DNA from: Phycisphaerae bacterium RAS1
GTDB taxonomy: Bacteria > Planctomycetota > Phycisphaerae > UBA1845 > Fen-1342
Direction: 5' to 3'
NCBI GenBank assembly: GCA_007859745.1
Contig: SMLU01000001.1
Coordinates: 124,001-188,000, forward strand
DNA length: 64,000 bases
The notes under the pieces were generated by a model. That model worked only from the letters and a program-made list of their open reading frames with translations, was not told the origin of the DNA and did no database searches. The position numbers were made by a program, and so were the translations under genes. This document shows positions 43,781 to 52,475 of this stretch, in pieces (the stretch's first letter is position 1; every line of letters begins with the position of its first letter).

Positions 43781-45223
43781 GTGTCCAAGCACAGCATGAG
43801 CAAGTCGTTTCGAATCGGTCTGGGTTTCTTCCAGGCGGCGTTGAGCGTCGCGGGTCTGGCGACGGTTGTCGGCCAGGCGCCTGCCGCCGGGCCGGACGTA
43901 ACCGTCTGCAACATCCCGAACGGGTCGCAGCGCGCCCGCGAAGGCGCCTATCCCGACGGCATCGTCGCCATCTCGTTCGCCTCGACCATCGGCAACCACG
44001 GCGCGGACGAGCTGAAGGTGGAGGCGTTTCCCGATCTGGACCACCCGGCGGTTGTGCAGAACTTCTACCGGCTGAGCACGGTCGCCGGCACGCTGCGATT
44101 CGAGCAGATCGGCCAGTCCTGGGCGCGGCACGAGTACTGCGTGCTGGCGCAGAATACCTGCTGGACCTGCACGCCGGGGGCCACCTGCGTTCGTCTGGGG
44201 ACCGGCTGCTCGTCGTCATCGACATCGGCGAGCGAAGCAGACAAGGGCGCGCTGTCGGCCCGATCGTGGATCAACCCGTACGCGGGGACCTTCCCGAGCG
44301 CGGCCAATCCGCCGCCGCTCTGGCCCGGCGAGATGAGCGTCGACCGCCGGCTTCAGGTGAGCGACGCGAACTTGGCTCCGGCCCTGAATCCGGGGGCCAC
44401 GTACTACATTGAGCACCAGTACGTCGCGGCCGATGATTCCGTGGCGGGAAACCAGTTTGACAATCTCGGATATCGCCGAATCACGGTCAGCGGTCCTGAC
44501 GCCGGCGGCGTTTACGGGCTGGCGCCCGCGGCGGCGACGGTGAATTATGTGCCGGCGCTGTCCGTGTGGAGCGGCGCGTCGCAGTCGCTCGCGTTTCCGG
44601 TCGCCGGCGACGGGCTGGTGATTTTGGCCTACCAGGTGACGGACCTGAGCGGCGCCGGCGACGGGCCCTGGCACTACGAGTATCTGCTGTACAACATGAA
44701 TCTCGGCGCGGCGTTGAACGCGTTTGAAGTGCCGCTCCCGGGCGGCGTGGAGCTCTCGAACATAGACGCGCACTACGTCGCCAACCACGGCATTCAGGCG
44801 ACCGGCCAACCGTTCTCGAATGATCCGTGGACGGTCGATGCGACCGGCGGGCGGATACGCTGGTCCACCGTGACGCAGAGCGCCGACCCGAACGCCAACG
44901 CCCTGCGCTGGGGAACGGCGTTCAACTTCCGCTTCGACGCCAACCGTCCGCCGCGAAGCACCGCCGCGACGCTCGGCGTCTACGCAGGCGGCGCGGCGGC
45001 CGGAGTCTCGACTCAGGGGCCGACGTTCGGGTTGGGCGACATGAACTGCGACGGCGCGATCGACATTTTGGACATCAATCCGTTCACGCTGGCGCTGGGC
45101 GATGCGGCAGCCTACGCGGCGGCGTATCCAGATTGCGATGTGCTGAACGCGGACATCAACGGCGACGGCGAGGCGAACGTGCTGGACATCAACCCGTTCA
45201 TCGCGATTGTGGCGGGCGGATGA
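43781..45223 (+). CDS. Secreted protein with C-terminal dockerin-like pair
   Basis: 480 residues. An N-terminal hydrophobic stretch (FFQAALSVAGLATVVGQAPAAG) looks like a signal peptide. The body is beta-rich with a cysteine cluster (CVLAQNTCWTCTPGATC). It ends in two dockerin-like loops (GDMNCDGAIDILDINPFT and DINGDGEANVLDINPFIAIV) immediately before the stop, the standard planctomycete arrangement. GTG 43781 is preceded by GGGAG; an ATG at 43796 is an alternative. Function unknown, extracellular. Confidence 0.8.
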   Translation: MSKHSMSKSFRIGLGFFQAALSVAGLATVVGQAPAAGPDVTVCNIPNGSQRAREGAYPDGIVAISFASTIGNHGADELKVEAFPDLDHPAVVQNFYRLSTVAGTLRFEQIGQSWARHEYCVLAQNTCWTCTPGATCVRLGTGCSSSSTSASEADKGALSARSWINPYAGTFPSAANPPPLWPGEMSVDRRLQVSDANLAPALNPGATYYIEHQYVAADDSVAGNQFDNLGYRRITVSGPDAGGVYGLAPAAATVNYVPALSVWSGASQSLAFPVAGDGLVILAYQVTDLSGAGDGPWHYEYLLYNMNLGAALNAFEVPLPGGVELSNIDAHYVANHGIQATGQPFSNDPWTVDATGGRIRWSTVTQSADPNANALRWGTAFNFRFDANRPPRSTAATLGVYAGGAAAGVSTQGPTFGLGDMNCDGAIDILDINPFTLALGDAAAYAAAYPDCDVLNADINGDGEANVLDINPFIAIVAGG

Positions 45224-45246
45224 CGGTTGTCTGCTGGTGTTGACGA

Positions 45247-45384
45247 TCAGAACGCGAAGCGCAAGCGAGCGCGTCTGCCGGCAGGCGCTCGCTCGTCGCC
45301 CCGGCAAAGACTCTGGGGTGGGCCGTGCTCACCCACTTCGGTCGGCATGGCGCGCAGTGCGCCAGAAGGTGGGCACGGCCCACC
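45247..45384. repeat. Family E fragment followed by a GGGTGGGCC inverted repeat
   Basis: 45247-45296 begins TCAGAACGCGAAGCGCAAGC. It is followed by arms GGGTGGGCCGTGCTCACCC (45315 onwards) and GGTGGGCACGGCCCACCC (ending 45384), another palindrome of intergenic type. Confidence 0.75.
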
Positions 45385-45417
45385 CACCAAAAGGCAGCGA
45401 TCGCGGCAAATGATGCG

Positions 45418-46542
45418 TCAGCCGCGGCGGGCGTAGCGGACGGCCTGTTTCATCCACGTAACCACTTCTTCAGGCGCTTCTTCAGGCTTCTCAAAACTGA
45501 AGTAGTTGGCGCCGGACTGGGCATGTTCCGTCATCTGGCGGACGAGAGTCGCGCCATTGACTCCGTCGACCCCCGCGCCAAAGTTCACGCGCAATCCCGG
45601 CGGCTCGCCGAACTGTCGAACGTACTTCAGCAGAATGTGATCCGGCAGACCGTGGATCGCACAGAGCAACCTTGTCGCCGCCTGCCACGCGCCAGGGCGA
45701 AACACCAGGTGCGTCGGCGCGCCATGCCACTCCTTGCTCGCAAGGCGGACCGACTCCGCTCCGCTTTCGGCCGCAATGCGGTCGATCCACGCACCGATTT
45801 CCGACTCGCGCGATGCGCAGTAGTCGCGCAGGACCGGATCATCCAGTTGCGAAACCACGCCGCCGATCGCCTGCGGCTCCCTCACCGCGGACTCAACGCT
45901 CGTCCGTACGACGCGTGCCGCCGCGTCGGGGTCCAAGCCGCTCGCCGCGGCCGTCGCTCGGCAGGATGCGCAAAAACAAACCTGCGTGCCGGAAAAATAA
46001 GCAAAGCGGAATTGCCAGCCTCCTGACGTTTCGTCAGTTCGCAAACCCTCAAACTCAAAACCCGCCGGCTCGAACCGCTGCAAGTCACTGACCGTCGCGG
46101 CCAGCATTTCGCGCACGCTGGCCTGGCTGATACAGGCCGGTGATTGAGGCGGTTGCTGGCCCCACGCCGAGACGTGTGCCGCCGGAAGCTGCTCCGCCAC
46201 CGCCGCCACATCGCAGATGTTGATGCGGAACACGACCCGCACGCCGGCGCGCTTCGCCAGCTCGACCACCGGCGTCAGCCAGTCTTTGCGCTCGGTCCAC
46301 TTCGCGACGACGGGCTTCAGCCCGCTGGTCGCGTAAAGCTTCGCCTGAGGCGGAAAGTGCCAGCCGCCCTCGGTGTGGAAGTAGGGATTCTCGCGATCGT
46401 GAAAGACGCGGAACTGCTCGACCGGCCCGGTGACAGCGGGGATGGTGACGTGGTCCACGCCGACCTCGCCGATGACGCGCTCGAGCAGGCTGTCGGGCTG
46501 GCGGTGGTTCCAGAGGGGGTAGACGAGGCCGGCGTCGAGCAT
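45418..46542 (-). CDS. Uncharacterised protein, possible TIM-barrel glycosidase relative
   Basis: 374 residues with no signal peptide. Alternating strand-helix text (VDHVTIPAVTGPVEQFRVF, VRVVFRINICDVAAVAEQ, FEPAGFEFEGLRTD, LRVNFGAGVDGVNGA) suggests a TIM barrel. A cysteine cluster CFCASC lies near residue 195 after an aromatic FAYFSGTQ segment, as seen in some putative glycoside hydrolases of bacterial genomes, but I cannot assign a family. It lies downstream of the substrate-binding protein gene on the same strand, separated by tandem AGTAGCGAGT repeats. Confidence 0.65.
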   Translation of the reverse strand: MLDAGLVYPLWNHRQPDSLLERVIGEVGVDHVTIPAVTGPVEQFRVFHDRENPYFHTEGGWHFPPQAKLYATSGLKPVVAKWTERKDWLTPVVELAKRAGVRVVFRINICDVAAVAEQLPAAHVSAWGQQPPQSPACISQASVREMLAATVSDLQRFEPAGFEFEGLRTDETSGGWQFRFAYFSGTQVCFCASCRATAAASGLDPDAAARVVRTSVESAVREPQAIGGVVSQLDDPVLRDYCASRESEIGAWIDRIAAESGAESVRLASKEWHGAPTHLVFRPGAWQAATRLLCAIHGLPDHILLKYVRQFGEPPGLRVNFGAGVDGVNGATLVRQMTEHAQSGANYFSFEKPEEAPEEVVTWMKQAVRYARRG

Positions 46543-46555
46543 GGTGCGTACTCGA

Positions 46556-46653
46556 AAAAGTGTCGAGTAGCGAGCAGCGAGTAGCGAGTAGCGAGTTGAA
46601 GACGAGACGAACGCTCTCTCTTACACTCGCTACTCGCTATTCGCTACTCGCTA
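46556..46653. repeat. AGTAGCGAGT repeats forming an inverted repeat
   Basis: Direct units GTAGCGAGTAGCGAGT on the left are mirrored by ACTCGCTACTCGCTATTCGC on the right, enough to form a hairpin between the two minus-strand genes. Confidence 0.8.
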
Positions 46654-48336
46654 CTTCCCCAGTTCCTTCACGCGCTGGTACTTCGCCTTGAACTCCCGCG
46701 TCCAGTTGCGCGTGATCAGCCGCGCCTCGCGTTCGCCGGCTTCGAGCTTCTTGGCGATTTCCAGCCCCTCCCGCTCGGAAAAAGGCGGCTTTTTCCACTC
46801 TTCGAGCGCCGCGGGCTTCATGCCGCCGTCGATCAGCGCTTTCCAGGCGTCTTTCAATTCGCCGTGCAGGTCGACCAGCGCGGCGCCCATCAGCTCGGAC
46901 ACGAGCAGATTCCGCGAACGCTGCAGATTATCATCGACCGTGCGGAACGCCCCCGCCTCGGCCTCCTTGTAGGGGTTCTTGATGCTGATCTTATCGGCGT
47001 GCTGCTCGCACACATCGGGCCGCACGGGCAGGCGGAAGAGTGCGTTCTCCTGCGGCCCGCCCGGCTCTCCCGGCGCCAGCACCCACAGGCTTTGCCCCGC
47101 GGGGCTGAGAACGAAAGTGATGAACTTCTGCGCCATCTCGCGGTGCGGCGGCTGGCGCAGCATGGAGATCGGATCGGGCGTGATGGCCGATCCGCCGACG
47201 GGATTGACGTAGAGCAGCACGTCCTTGCCGGCCTGCGCCACGCGGGCGTAGGCGTAGAAATCGATGCACGGCCCGGCCAGCACGTTGCCCGTGGCGACCT
47301 CGTTCGGGATCGCGCTGCTCGCATCGGCAATCAACCGCGAGTTGGCCGCGATCTGCATCAACAGCGTCCAGCCCTTCTCCCAGCCGTACTGCTGCAGGAT
47401 GAGTTCGTAGCTCACGCGGACGCTGGAGCTTTTTCGCGGGTCCGCGATCACCACCCAACTGAACATCCGCGGATCGCCGAGGTCTTCCCAGGTCTTCAGC
47501 TCGGGCAGTTTCTGCTGCGCCAGGCCGCGGAGGTTCATCAATACGCCGTAGGAGGAAAGGGCCGCGCCGATCCAGCGGTGCTTGGGGTCGAAGTTGCCGA
47601 CGCCGGCGATCTTCTCCGGGATTCCCTTCAGAATGTCGTCCGGCACGCCGGCGGGCTCGAGGTAGCCGCGCTCGGCGGCCGTGTCATGGTCCGGCACGCC
47701 CCCGCCGAAGAAGACGTCGAAGCCGAACGACCCGCCCTTGACGCTTCGTTCCTGCGCTTCGAGCACCTTGAGAAGCTGGCCGGTGCCCTGCTTGACCCAG
47801 CGGATTTTGAGCGGCTTGCCCACGTGCTTGCTGAATGCCAGCTCGAATTCGCGCTGGATGTGCTCATTGTGCGGCGTGAGGATTTCGAGGTCATATTGCT
47901 CGGCGCGAGCGGTTGCGGTGGACCAGAACGCAAGCGCGAGAACCCACGCGGTCGTCAATCGAAAGAACTCACGTCGCGATGGAGCCGCGCGGCGGCAAGT
48001 GGCATGAGCCGCGGAGCGGCGAAAGAGTACAGCCCACGGCGCAAGCCGTGGGCCGGCCGCGGCGCGGGAGCGTATCTTGGAGAGCGTTCCGGATTTCCGG
48101 GCGGCGAGAGAATGCAAGATACACCCACGCGCCACTTTCTTTCGCCCCTCCGGGGCTGGCGCGAACGCCGCCGCGGAACCCACGGCTTGCGCCGTGGGCG
48201 TTACTCTTTCGCCCCTCCGCGGCTTCACCGTCCGGGGCTTCATGTTCCCGGGCTTCACTGTCCGGGGCGTCACCGCCCCGGGTTTCACCCTCCGGGGCCT
48301 AAGAGCGACGGGCTGCGGAAACTTGTTCACTGCCAA
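46651..48336 (-). CDS. ABC transporter substrate-binding protein with repeat-derived N-terminal extension
   Basis: 561 residues as read. The mature part (from EQYDLEILTPHNEHIQREFE) is a family 1/6 type iron(III)- or polyamine-like binding protein, with VKQGTGQLLKVLEAQE and WEDLGDPRMFSWVVIADPRKS. The export signal (SRREFFRLTTAWVLALAFWS) only begins near residue 118. The preceding about 105 codons consist of repeats: five 15-bp units coding VKPG/VTPR-type peptides and two blocks of the CCCACGGCTTGCGCCGTGGG palindrome, all without a stop. The TTG at 48336 has AAAGGA seven bases upstream, just after the ATPase stop. An internal start nearer the signal peptide was not found in frame; translation initiation needs testing. 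Confidence 0.75.
   Translation of the reverse strand: MAVNKFPQPVALRPRRVKPGAVTPRTVKPGNMKPRTVKPRRGERVTPTAQAVGSAAAFAPAPEGRKKVARGCILHSLAARKSGTLSKIRSRAAAGPRLAPWAVLFRRSAAHATCRRAAPSRREFFRLTTAWVLALAFWSTATARAEQYDLEILTPHNEHIQREFELAFSKHVGKPLKIRWVKQGTGQLLKVLEAQERSVKGGSFGFDVFFGGGVPDHDTAAERGYLEPAGVPDDILKGIPEKIAGVGNFDPKHRWIGAALSSYGVLMNLRGLAQQKLPELKTWEDLGDPRMFSWVVIADPRKSSSVRVSYELILQQYGWEKGWTLLMQIAANSRLIADASSAIPNEVATGNVLAGPCIDFYAYARVAQAGKDVLLYVNPVGGSAITPDPISMLRQPPHREMAQKFITFVLSPAGQSLWVLAPGEPGGPQENALFRLPVRPDVCEQHADKISIKNPYKEAEAGAFRTVDDNLQRSRNLLVSELMGAALVDLHGELKDAWKALIDGGMKPAALEEWKKPPFSEREGLEIAKKLEAGEREARLITRNWTREFKAKYQRVKELGK
48028..48298. repeat. Repeat block at the 5' end of the substrate-binding protein gene
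   Basis: Contains two hairpins of the GCCCACGGCTTGCGCCGTGGGC type (about 48030-48055 and 48178-48200) and five consecutive 15-bp units at 48224-48298 (first unit TTCACCGTCCGGGGC). All are read in frame by the minus-strand gene. Confidence 0.85.
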
Positions 48337-48340
48337 CGGA

Positions 48341-49531
48341 TTATCCTTTCAACACAACCACATCCCGCGGATCAATCTCGCACGTCACCATCTGCCCCGC
48401 CGTCGGAGACGCCGACGCTGCCGATTCGGTCAGGTTCGCGCGCAGCGTCGCCGTCCCGGCGGCCAGCGTCAACTGCACCGCCTCTCCCAGGTACAGCACG
48501 TCCACCACCTTGGCAGACACGCGATTGGCCGCGGGGTTGATGGGTGCGACGTTTCCGGGCGGGATGGGCGTCTCGCCCGTTCCAGTGCTTGTGCGGACGG
48601 GCGAGACGCCCGTCCCACCCGATGCCGAGACGCCCGTCCCACCCGATACCGAGACCCCTGCCCCGCCCACGCACACCACTATCGCCTCGGGCCGGATCGA
48701 CGCCACGCACGCCCCCGACGCCGCCGAGCCGTTCAGGTTCTCCGCCCGCAGCGGCCCGATCGGCGAATCCAGCAGCGCCGCCCCGCCCTCCTGCGAGCGC
48801 ACCGTCACATTCAGGAAATTCGTCTCACCCAGAAAATCAGCGATCCGCGCATCCGCCGGATGCCGATACAACTCGCGCGGCGTCCCGAGCTGCGCAATCT
48901 TGCCGTCGAACATCACCGCCATCCGGTCGGCGATCGTCAGCGCCTCTTTCTGATCGTGCGTCACGTAGATCGCCGTCAACCCCGCCTCCTTGCACAACCG
49001 TCGGATTTCACAGCGCATCTCCAGCCGCAGTTTCGCGTCGAGGTTGCTCAGCGGTTCATCCAGCAGCAGGCAGCGCGGACGAATCACCAGCGCCCTCGCC
49101 AGCGCAATCCGCTGCTGCTGACCGCCGGAAAGCTGGTTCGGCTTGCGGCGGGAGTATTGCCCCATCCGCACGGTTTCCAGCGCCTCTGTCACGCGGCGTT
49201 TCCGCTCGCTGCGGCCGACGCGGCGGACGCTCAGGCCGAAGGCGACGTTGGCCTCGACCGTGAGGTGAGGCCAAAGGGCGTAATTCTGGAAGACCATGCC
49301 CGTGTCGCGCCGCTGCGGCGGGACGTGCGTCACGTCGACGTCGCCGAAGAAGATGCGGCCCGACTCGGGCGTGTAGAAACCGGCGATGCTGCGCAGCAGC
49401 GTGGTTTTTCCGCAGCCGGAGGGGCCGAGAAGGAAGAACAGCTCGCCGCGGTCGATGCGCAGAGTGACGCTGTCGAGGGCCCGCGTCCGCCCGAAGAGCT
49501 TGACGACGTTGTCAACAGTGACCGGGATCAT
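48341..49531 (-). CDS. ABC importer ATPase (FbpC/PotA-like) with in-frame repeat insert
   Basis: 396 residues. Walker A is GPSGCGKTTLLRSIAG, Q-loop VFQNYALWPHLTV, signature LSGGQQQRIALARAL, Walker B CLLLDEPLSNLDAKL, switch VTHDQKEAL. The C-terminal TOBE-like regulatory domain is interrupted at about residues 288-325 by Gly/Val/Ser/Thr/Pro-rich sequence (GVSVSGGTGVSASGG...GTGETPIPPG) encoded by a family C palindrome and 24-bp tandem units. With the adjacent binding protein it should power uptake of iron(III), a polyamine or a similar solute, but no permease gene is present in the window. Start at 49531 is the first ATG of the conserved domain. Confidence 0.87.
   Translation of the reverse strand: MIPVTVDNVVKLFGRTRALDSVTLRIDRGELFFLLGPSGCGKTTLLRSIAGFYTPESGRIFFGDVDVTHVPPQRRDTGMVFQNYALWPHLTVEANVAFGLSVRRVGRSERKRRVTEALETVRMGQYSRRKPNQLSGGQQQRIALARALVIRPRCLLLDEPLSNLDAKLRLEMRCEIRRLCKEAGLTAIYVTHDQKEALTIADRMAVMFDGKIAQLGTPRELYRHPADARIADFLGETNFLNVTVRSQEGGAALLDSPIGPLRAENLNGSAASGACVASIRPEAIVVCVGGAGVSVSGGTGVSASGGTGVSPVRTSTGTGETPIPPGNVAPINPAANRVSAKVVDVLYLGEAVQLTLAAGTATLRANLTESAASASPTAGQMVTCEIDPRDVVVLKG
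48556..48670. repeat. Family C palindrome and 24-bp tandem units inside the ABC ATPase gene
   Basis: An arm at about 48558-48582 (GGGCGGGATGGGCGTCTCGC) pairs imperfectly with 48597-48620. It is followed by units of GAGACGCCCGTCCCACCCGA at 48603, 48627 and a decayed one at 48651, each 24 bases apart (8 codons). Confidence 0.85.
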
Positions 49532-49661
49532 GTGACGACCAGCCAGTATACCGGCGGAGCGGCGCAGCGACGACGGCGTGTCGGACAGGCGGGCACACCC
49601 CGGGGAGGGCTCGCACGCCGCGCGGTTTGAGCATCCGCCGCCGGCGATTACACTCCCGCCC

Positions 49662-51095
49662 ATGTTCGAATCGCTCACAGAGAAGCTCGGCAGCGTCTTT
49701 CGAAGCATCCGCGGCCGCGGAAAGATCACTGAATCGAACGTGCAGGACGCCATGCGCCAGGTGCGCACCGCCCTGCTCGAGGCCGACGTCAACGTCGAAG
49801 TCGCCCGCACGTTCTGCGACGAGTGCCTGCAGAAGGCGCTCGGCCAGCAGGTGCTCAGTACGCTCAGCCCCGACCAGGTGATGGTCAAGGTCGTGCACGA
49901 CGAGCTGGTGCGGCTGATGGGGCCGATCGAGACGCGCATTCCTTTCGTCTCCACACCGCCGACGATCATCCTCATGGCCGGCCTGCAGGGTTCGGGCAAG
50001 ACGACCACCTGCGCCAAGCTGGCCCGCTACTGCATGCAGCGCGGCAAAAAGCCGATGCTCGTCGCCGCTGACCTGAAGCGGCCGGCGGCCATCGACCAGC
50101 TCGAGGTGCTCGGCAGGCAGGTCGAAATCCCCGTCCACGCTGAGCGCGACCACCAGAATCCCGTCCGCGTCTGCCGCAACGCCGTCCGCGCCAGCAGGCA
50201 GCTCGACCGCGACGTGGTCATTCTGGACACCGCCGGCCGGCTGGCGATCGACGAAGAGCTCATGACCGAGCTGAAGCAGGTCGCCGAAGCCACCCAGCCA
50301 CACCAGATTTACCTCGTGCTCGACGCCATGACCGGCCAGGATGCCGTCCACACGGCCAAGTCGTTCGACGAGCGGCTGGAGCTGGACGGCGTTGTCCTGA
50401 CGAAGTTCGACTCGGACACGCGCGGCGGGGCGGCGCTCTCGGTCAAATCGGTGACCGGCAAACCGATCAAGTTCATCGGCGTGGGCGAGAAGCTGGACGC
50501 GATTGAGGAGTTTCACCCGGAGCGCATCGCCGGCCGCATTCTCGGCATGGGCGACATCGTCAGCCTGGTGGAAAAGGCGCACGAGGTCATCGATCAGAAA
50601 GAGGCCGAGAAGGCCCAGCAGAAGATGATGAAGGGGGATTTCGGGCTGGACGATTTCCTCGCGCAGCTCGACGGCATCCGCAAGATGGGGCCGCTCAAGT
50701 CGATCCTGAAGATGATCCCCGGCGTGGGCGGAATGCTCGACCAGGTGAATCTGCCCGAGGAGGACATGAATCGCATCAAGGGCATCATTCACTCGATGAC
50801 CCCGCGCGAACGCCGCGACCCGGACATCATCGAAGCCTCGCGCCGCCGCCGCATTGCCCGCGGGGCGGGGGTCGAGATGGAGGAGGTGTCGGGGCTGGTG
50901 AAGCAGTTCGCGCAAATGCGCGGCATGATGAAGATGATGGCGGGGATGGGAATGGGTCAGAAGCTGGCGGCGACCAAGGCGCTGGGCGAGATGGGCATGC
51001 TGGACGGCAGCGGCGGCGTGCCGCGGGTGAAAAAGGGGTCCACGTTCTACAACCCGCGGCCGACGGAGCGGAAGAAGCGCCGGCGGCGGCGCTGA
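49662..51095 (+). CDS. ffh: Signal recognition particle protein Ffh
   Basis: 477 residues. N domain (MFESLTEKLGSVFRSIRGRG), G domain with the P-loop GLQGSGKTTTCAKLARY, DTAGRLAIDEELM and TKFDSDTRGGAALS, and the methionine-rich M domain (MRGMMKMMAGMGMGQKL is within it). It binds 4.5S RNA and signal sequences to target membrane proteins to FtsY. ATG 49662 matches the family start. It is divergent from the ABC ATPase across 130 bases. Confidence 0.97.
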   Translation: MFESLTEKLGSVFRSIRGRGKITESNVQDAMRQVRTALLEADVNVEVARTFCDECLQKALGQQVLSTLSPDQVMVKVVHDELVRLMGPIETRIPFVSTPPTIILMAGLQGSGKTTTCAKLARYCMQRGKKPMLVAADLKRPAAIDQLEVLGRQVEIPVHAERDHQNPVRVCRNAVRASRQLDRDVVILDTAGRLAIDEELMTELKQVAEATQPHQIYLVLDAMTGQDAVHTAKSFDERLELDGVVLTKFDSDTRGGAALSVKSVTGKPIKFIGVGEKLDAIEEFHPERIAGRILGMGDIVSLVEKAHEVIDQKEAEKAQQKMMKGDFGLDDFLAQLDGIRKMGPLKSILKMIPGVGGMLDQVNLPEEDMNRIKGIIHSMTPRERRDPDIIEASRRRRIARGAGVEMEEVSGLVKQFAQMRGMMKMMAGMGMGQKLAATKALGEMGMLDGSGGVPRVKKGSTFYNPRPTERKKRRRRR

Positions 51096-51244
51096 GTAGC
51101 TCAATTCGGCGGCGCGTGCTCTGGACGGCAACCCTCAGACACGTTAAACGTCTACGCCGTCGCCGGCGGCAATATCGCCAAGTCGTGACGCTGTGGCTGT
51201 TTGCCCATTCGACGACACTTCGAGCCGAATGAAGGAGTCCGTGC

Positions 51245-51727
51245 TTGCCCCAGTCTCCGCAGTTTCGAGTCCCGCTGCTCACGATTCTCTTTCTGGCCCC
51301 GCTCTGTGGCTGCGGCGGCGACAAACTCCCGCCGCGCGGGCCGAACGGCATTAAGGAAAAAGCGTTCATCGGCACGTGGCGGGAAGACCCTGCCCAGGAG
51401 AGCGGCGGCGTCTTGGGGGTGATGCCCGAAACGGTGCCGCTGCGTGAGGTGTCGTTCACGCAGGACGGTAAATACAAGATGATCTTCGTCAAGAAGGACG
51501 GCACGCCGACCGATACCGGCAAGTTCGCCGAAGGCGCCTGGGCCGTTTCCGGTGAGACCTGCACGCTGAACATCACCAACAACACGCTGACCGGCGACGA
51601 CAAGCTCAAGACGCTGGTCGTGTTGTCGGCGTACGTGTACAAGGAGAAGGCTCGCGACGGCAAAGAGCACATCTGGATGCGCAATGAAGAAGATCAGCTC
51701 TTCGCGTTCTCGCGGGTTGAGAAATAG
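51245..51727 (+). CDS. Small lipoprotein, first of a tandem pair
   Basis: 160 residues. A leader ending in PLCGCGG is a likely lipobox (cysteine after LCG). The mature part shares GPNGIKEKAFIGTWRE, DGKYKMIFVKKDG and the terminal FSRVEK/FARVEK ending with the next gene. The TTG start at 51245 is preceded by AAGGAG at 51232-51237. No known domain; a small beta-barrel or lipocalin-like fold is possible. Function unknown. Confidence 0.78.
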   Translation: MPQSPQFRVPLLTILFLAPLCGCGGDKLPPRGPNGIKEKAFIGTWREDPAQESGGVLGVMPETVPLREVSFTQDGKYKMIFVKKDGTPTDTGKFAEGAWAVSGETCTLNITNNTLTGDDKLKTLVVLSAYVYKEKARDGKEHIWMRNEEDQLFAFSRVEK

Positions 51728-51832
51728 GAACTATTGTCCTGATAGGACGTCGCCGGCCGCGACGCCGCAACAACGCCCCGGCTGCAGCCGTTCAGGCGGG
51801 TGGCCGGAGCGAATTCAGAAGGAGCCGCCACT

Positions 51833-52312
51833 ATGAAACTGCACGGCAAATCTCTCGCGATCACGCTCTTGCTCGCCACGTTCGCCCCGCTGCTCGGCTG
51901 CGGCAGCAAGATCCCACCGCCAGGCCCCAACGGCATCAAGGAAAAGGCCTTCATCGGCACGTGGCGCGAAGAGACCGGGAAAGACATCGGGCAGTCGATG
52001 ACGGCCCCGGGCGGCGACGCGACGCCGCTGCGGCAGGTCAGCTTTACCGACGACGGCAAGTACAAGATGATCTTCGTCAAGAAGGACGGCGCGCCGACCG
52101 ACGCCGCCAAGTTCGTCGAGGGCACCTGGGCCGTTTCGGGCGACAAGTGCACGATCACGATCACGAACAACAAGGGCGTGGACCCGTCCATCTCGATGGG
52201 CTTCCTGCTCAAGTACGTCTACAAGGACAAGGCCAACGACAAGCTCGACCATATCTTTATGAGCAACGAAACGGACGACTCGCAGGCGTCCTTCGCGCGG
52301 GTTGAGAAATAG
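51833..52312 (+). CDS. Small lipoprotein, second of a tandem pair
   Basis: 159 residues. The leader ends APLLGCGS, a standard lipobox. It is a clear paralogue of the upstream gene over its whole length (GPNGIKEKAFIGTWREE, then DDGKYKMIFVKKDGAPTD), with divergence in the region before DGKYKM and near the C-terminus. ATG 51833 follows AAGGAG at 51819-51824. The pair probably arose by tandem duplication. Function unknown. Confidence 0.8.
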   Translation: MKLHGKSLAITLLLATFAPLLGCGSKIPPPGPNGIKEKAFIGTWREETGKDIGQSMTAPGGDATPLRQVSFTDDGKYKMIFVKKDGAPTDAAKFVEGTWAVSGDKCTITITNNKGVDPSISMGFLLKYVYKDKANDKLDHIFMSNETDDSQASFARVEK

Positions 52313-52335
52313 CGCGAGGCGCGCGGGGTTGGGTG

Positions 52336-52362
52336 CCATGCCCACGGCTTTTGCGTGGGCAT
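52336..52362. repeat. Hairpin repeat GCCATGCCCACGGC/GCGTGGGCATG
   Basis: A short hairpin related to the one at 13531-13556; further small palindromes (GCCGGCACGGGGGCCGGC and CTGCCGCGCGCGGCAG) follow before truB. Confidence 0.75.
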
Positions 52363-52475
52363 GCCGACGCAAAGACCGTTGGCGTTGTACCCGGAACACC
52401 ACCGGTAGTAGATAAACGCGTGCGTACAACGGCCGGCACGGGGGCCGGCCGCTGCCGCGCGCGGCAGAACCGTTC

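Noticed and set aside
49512-51131. Minus-strand frame of 539 codons opposite ffh
   Set aside because: Antisense shadow of ffh with no motif support.
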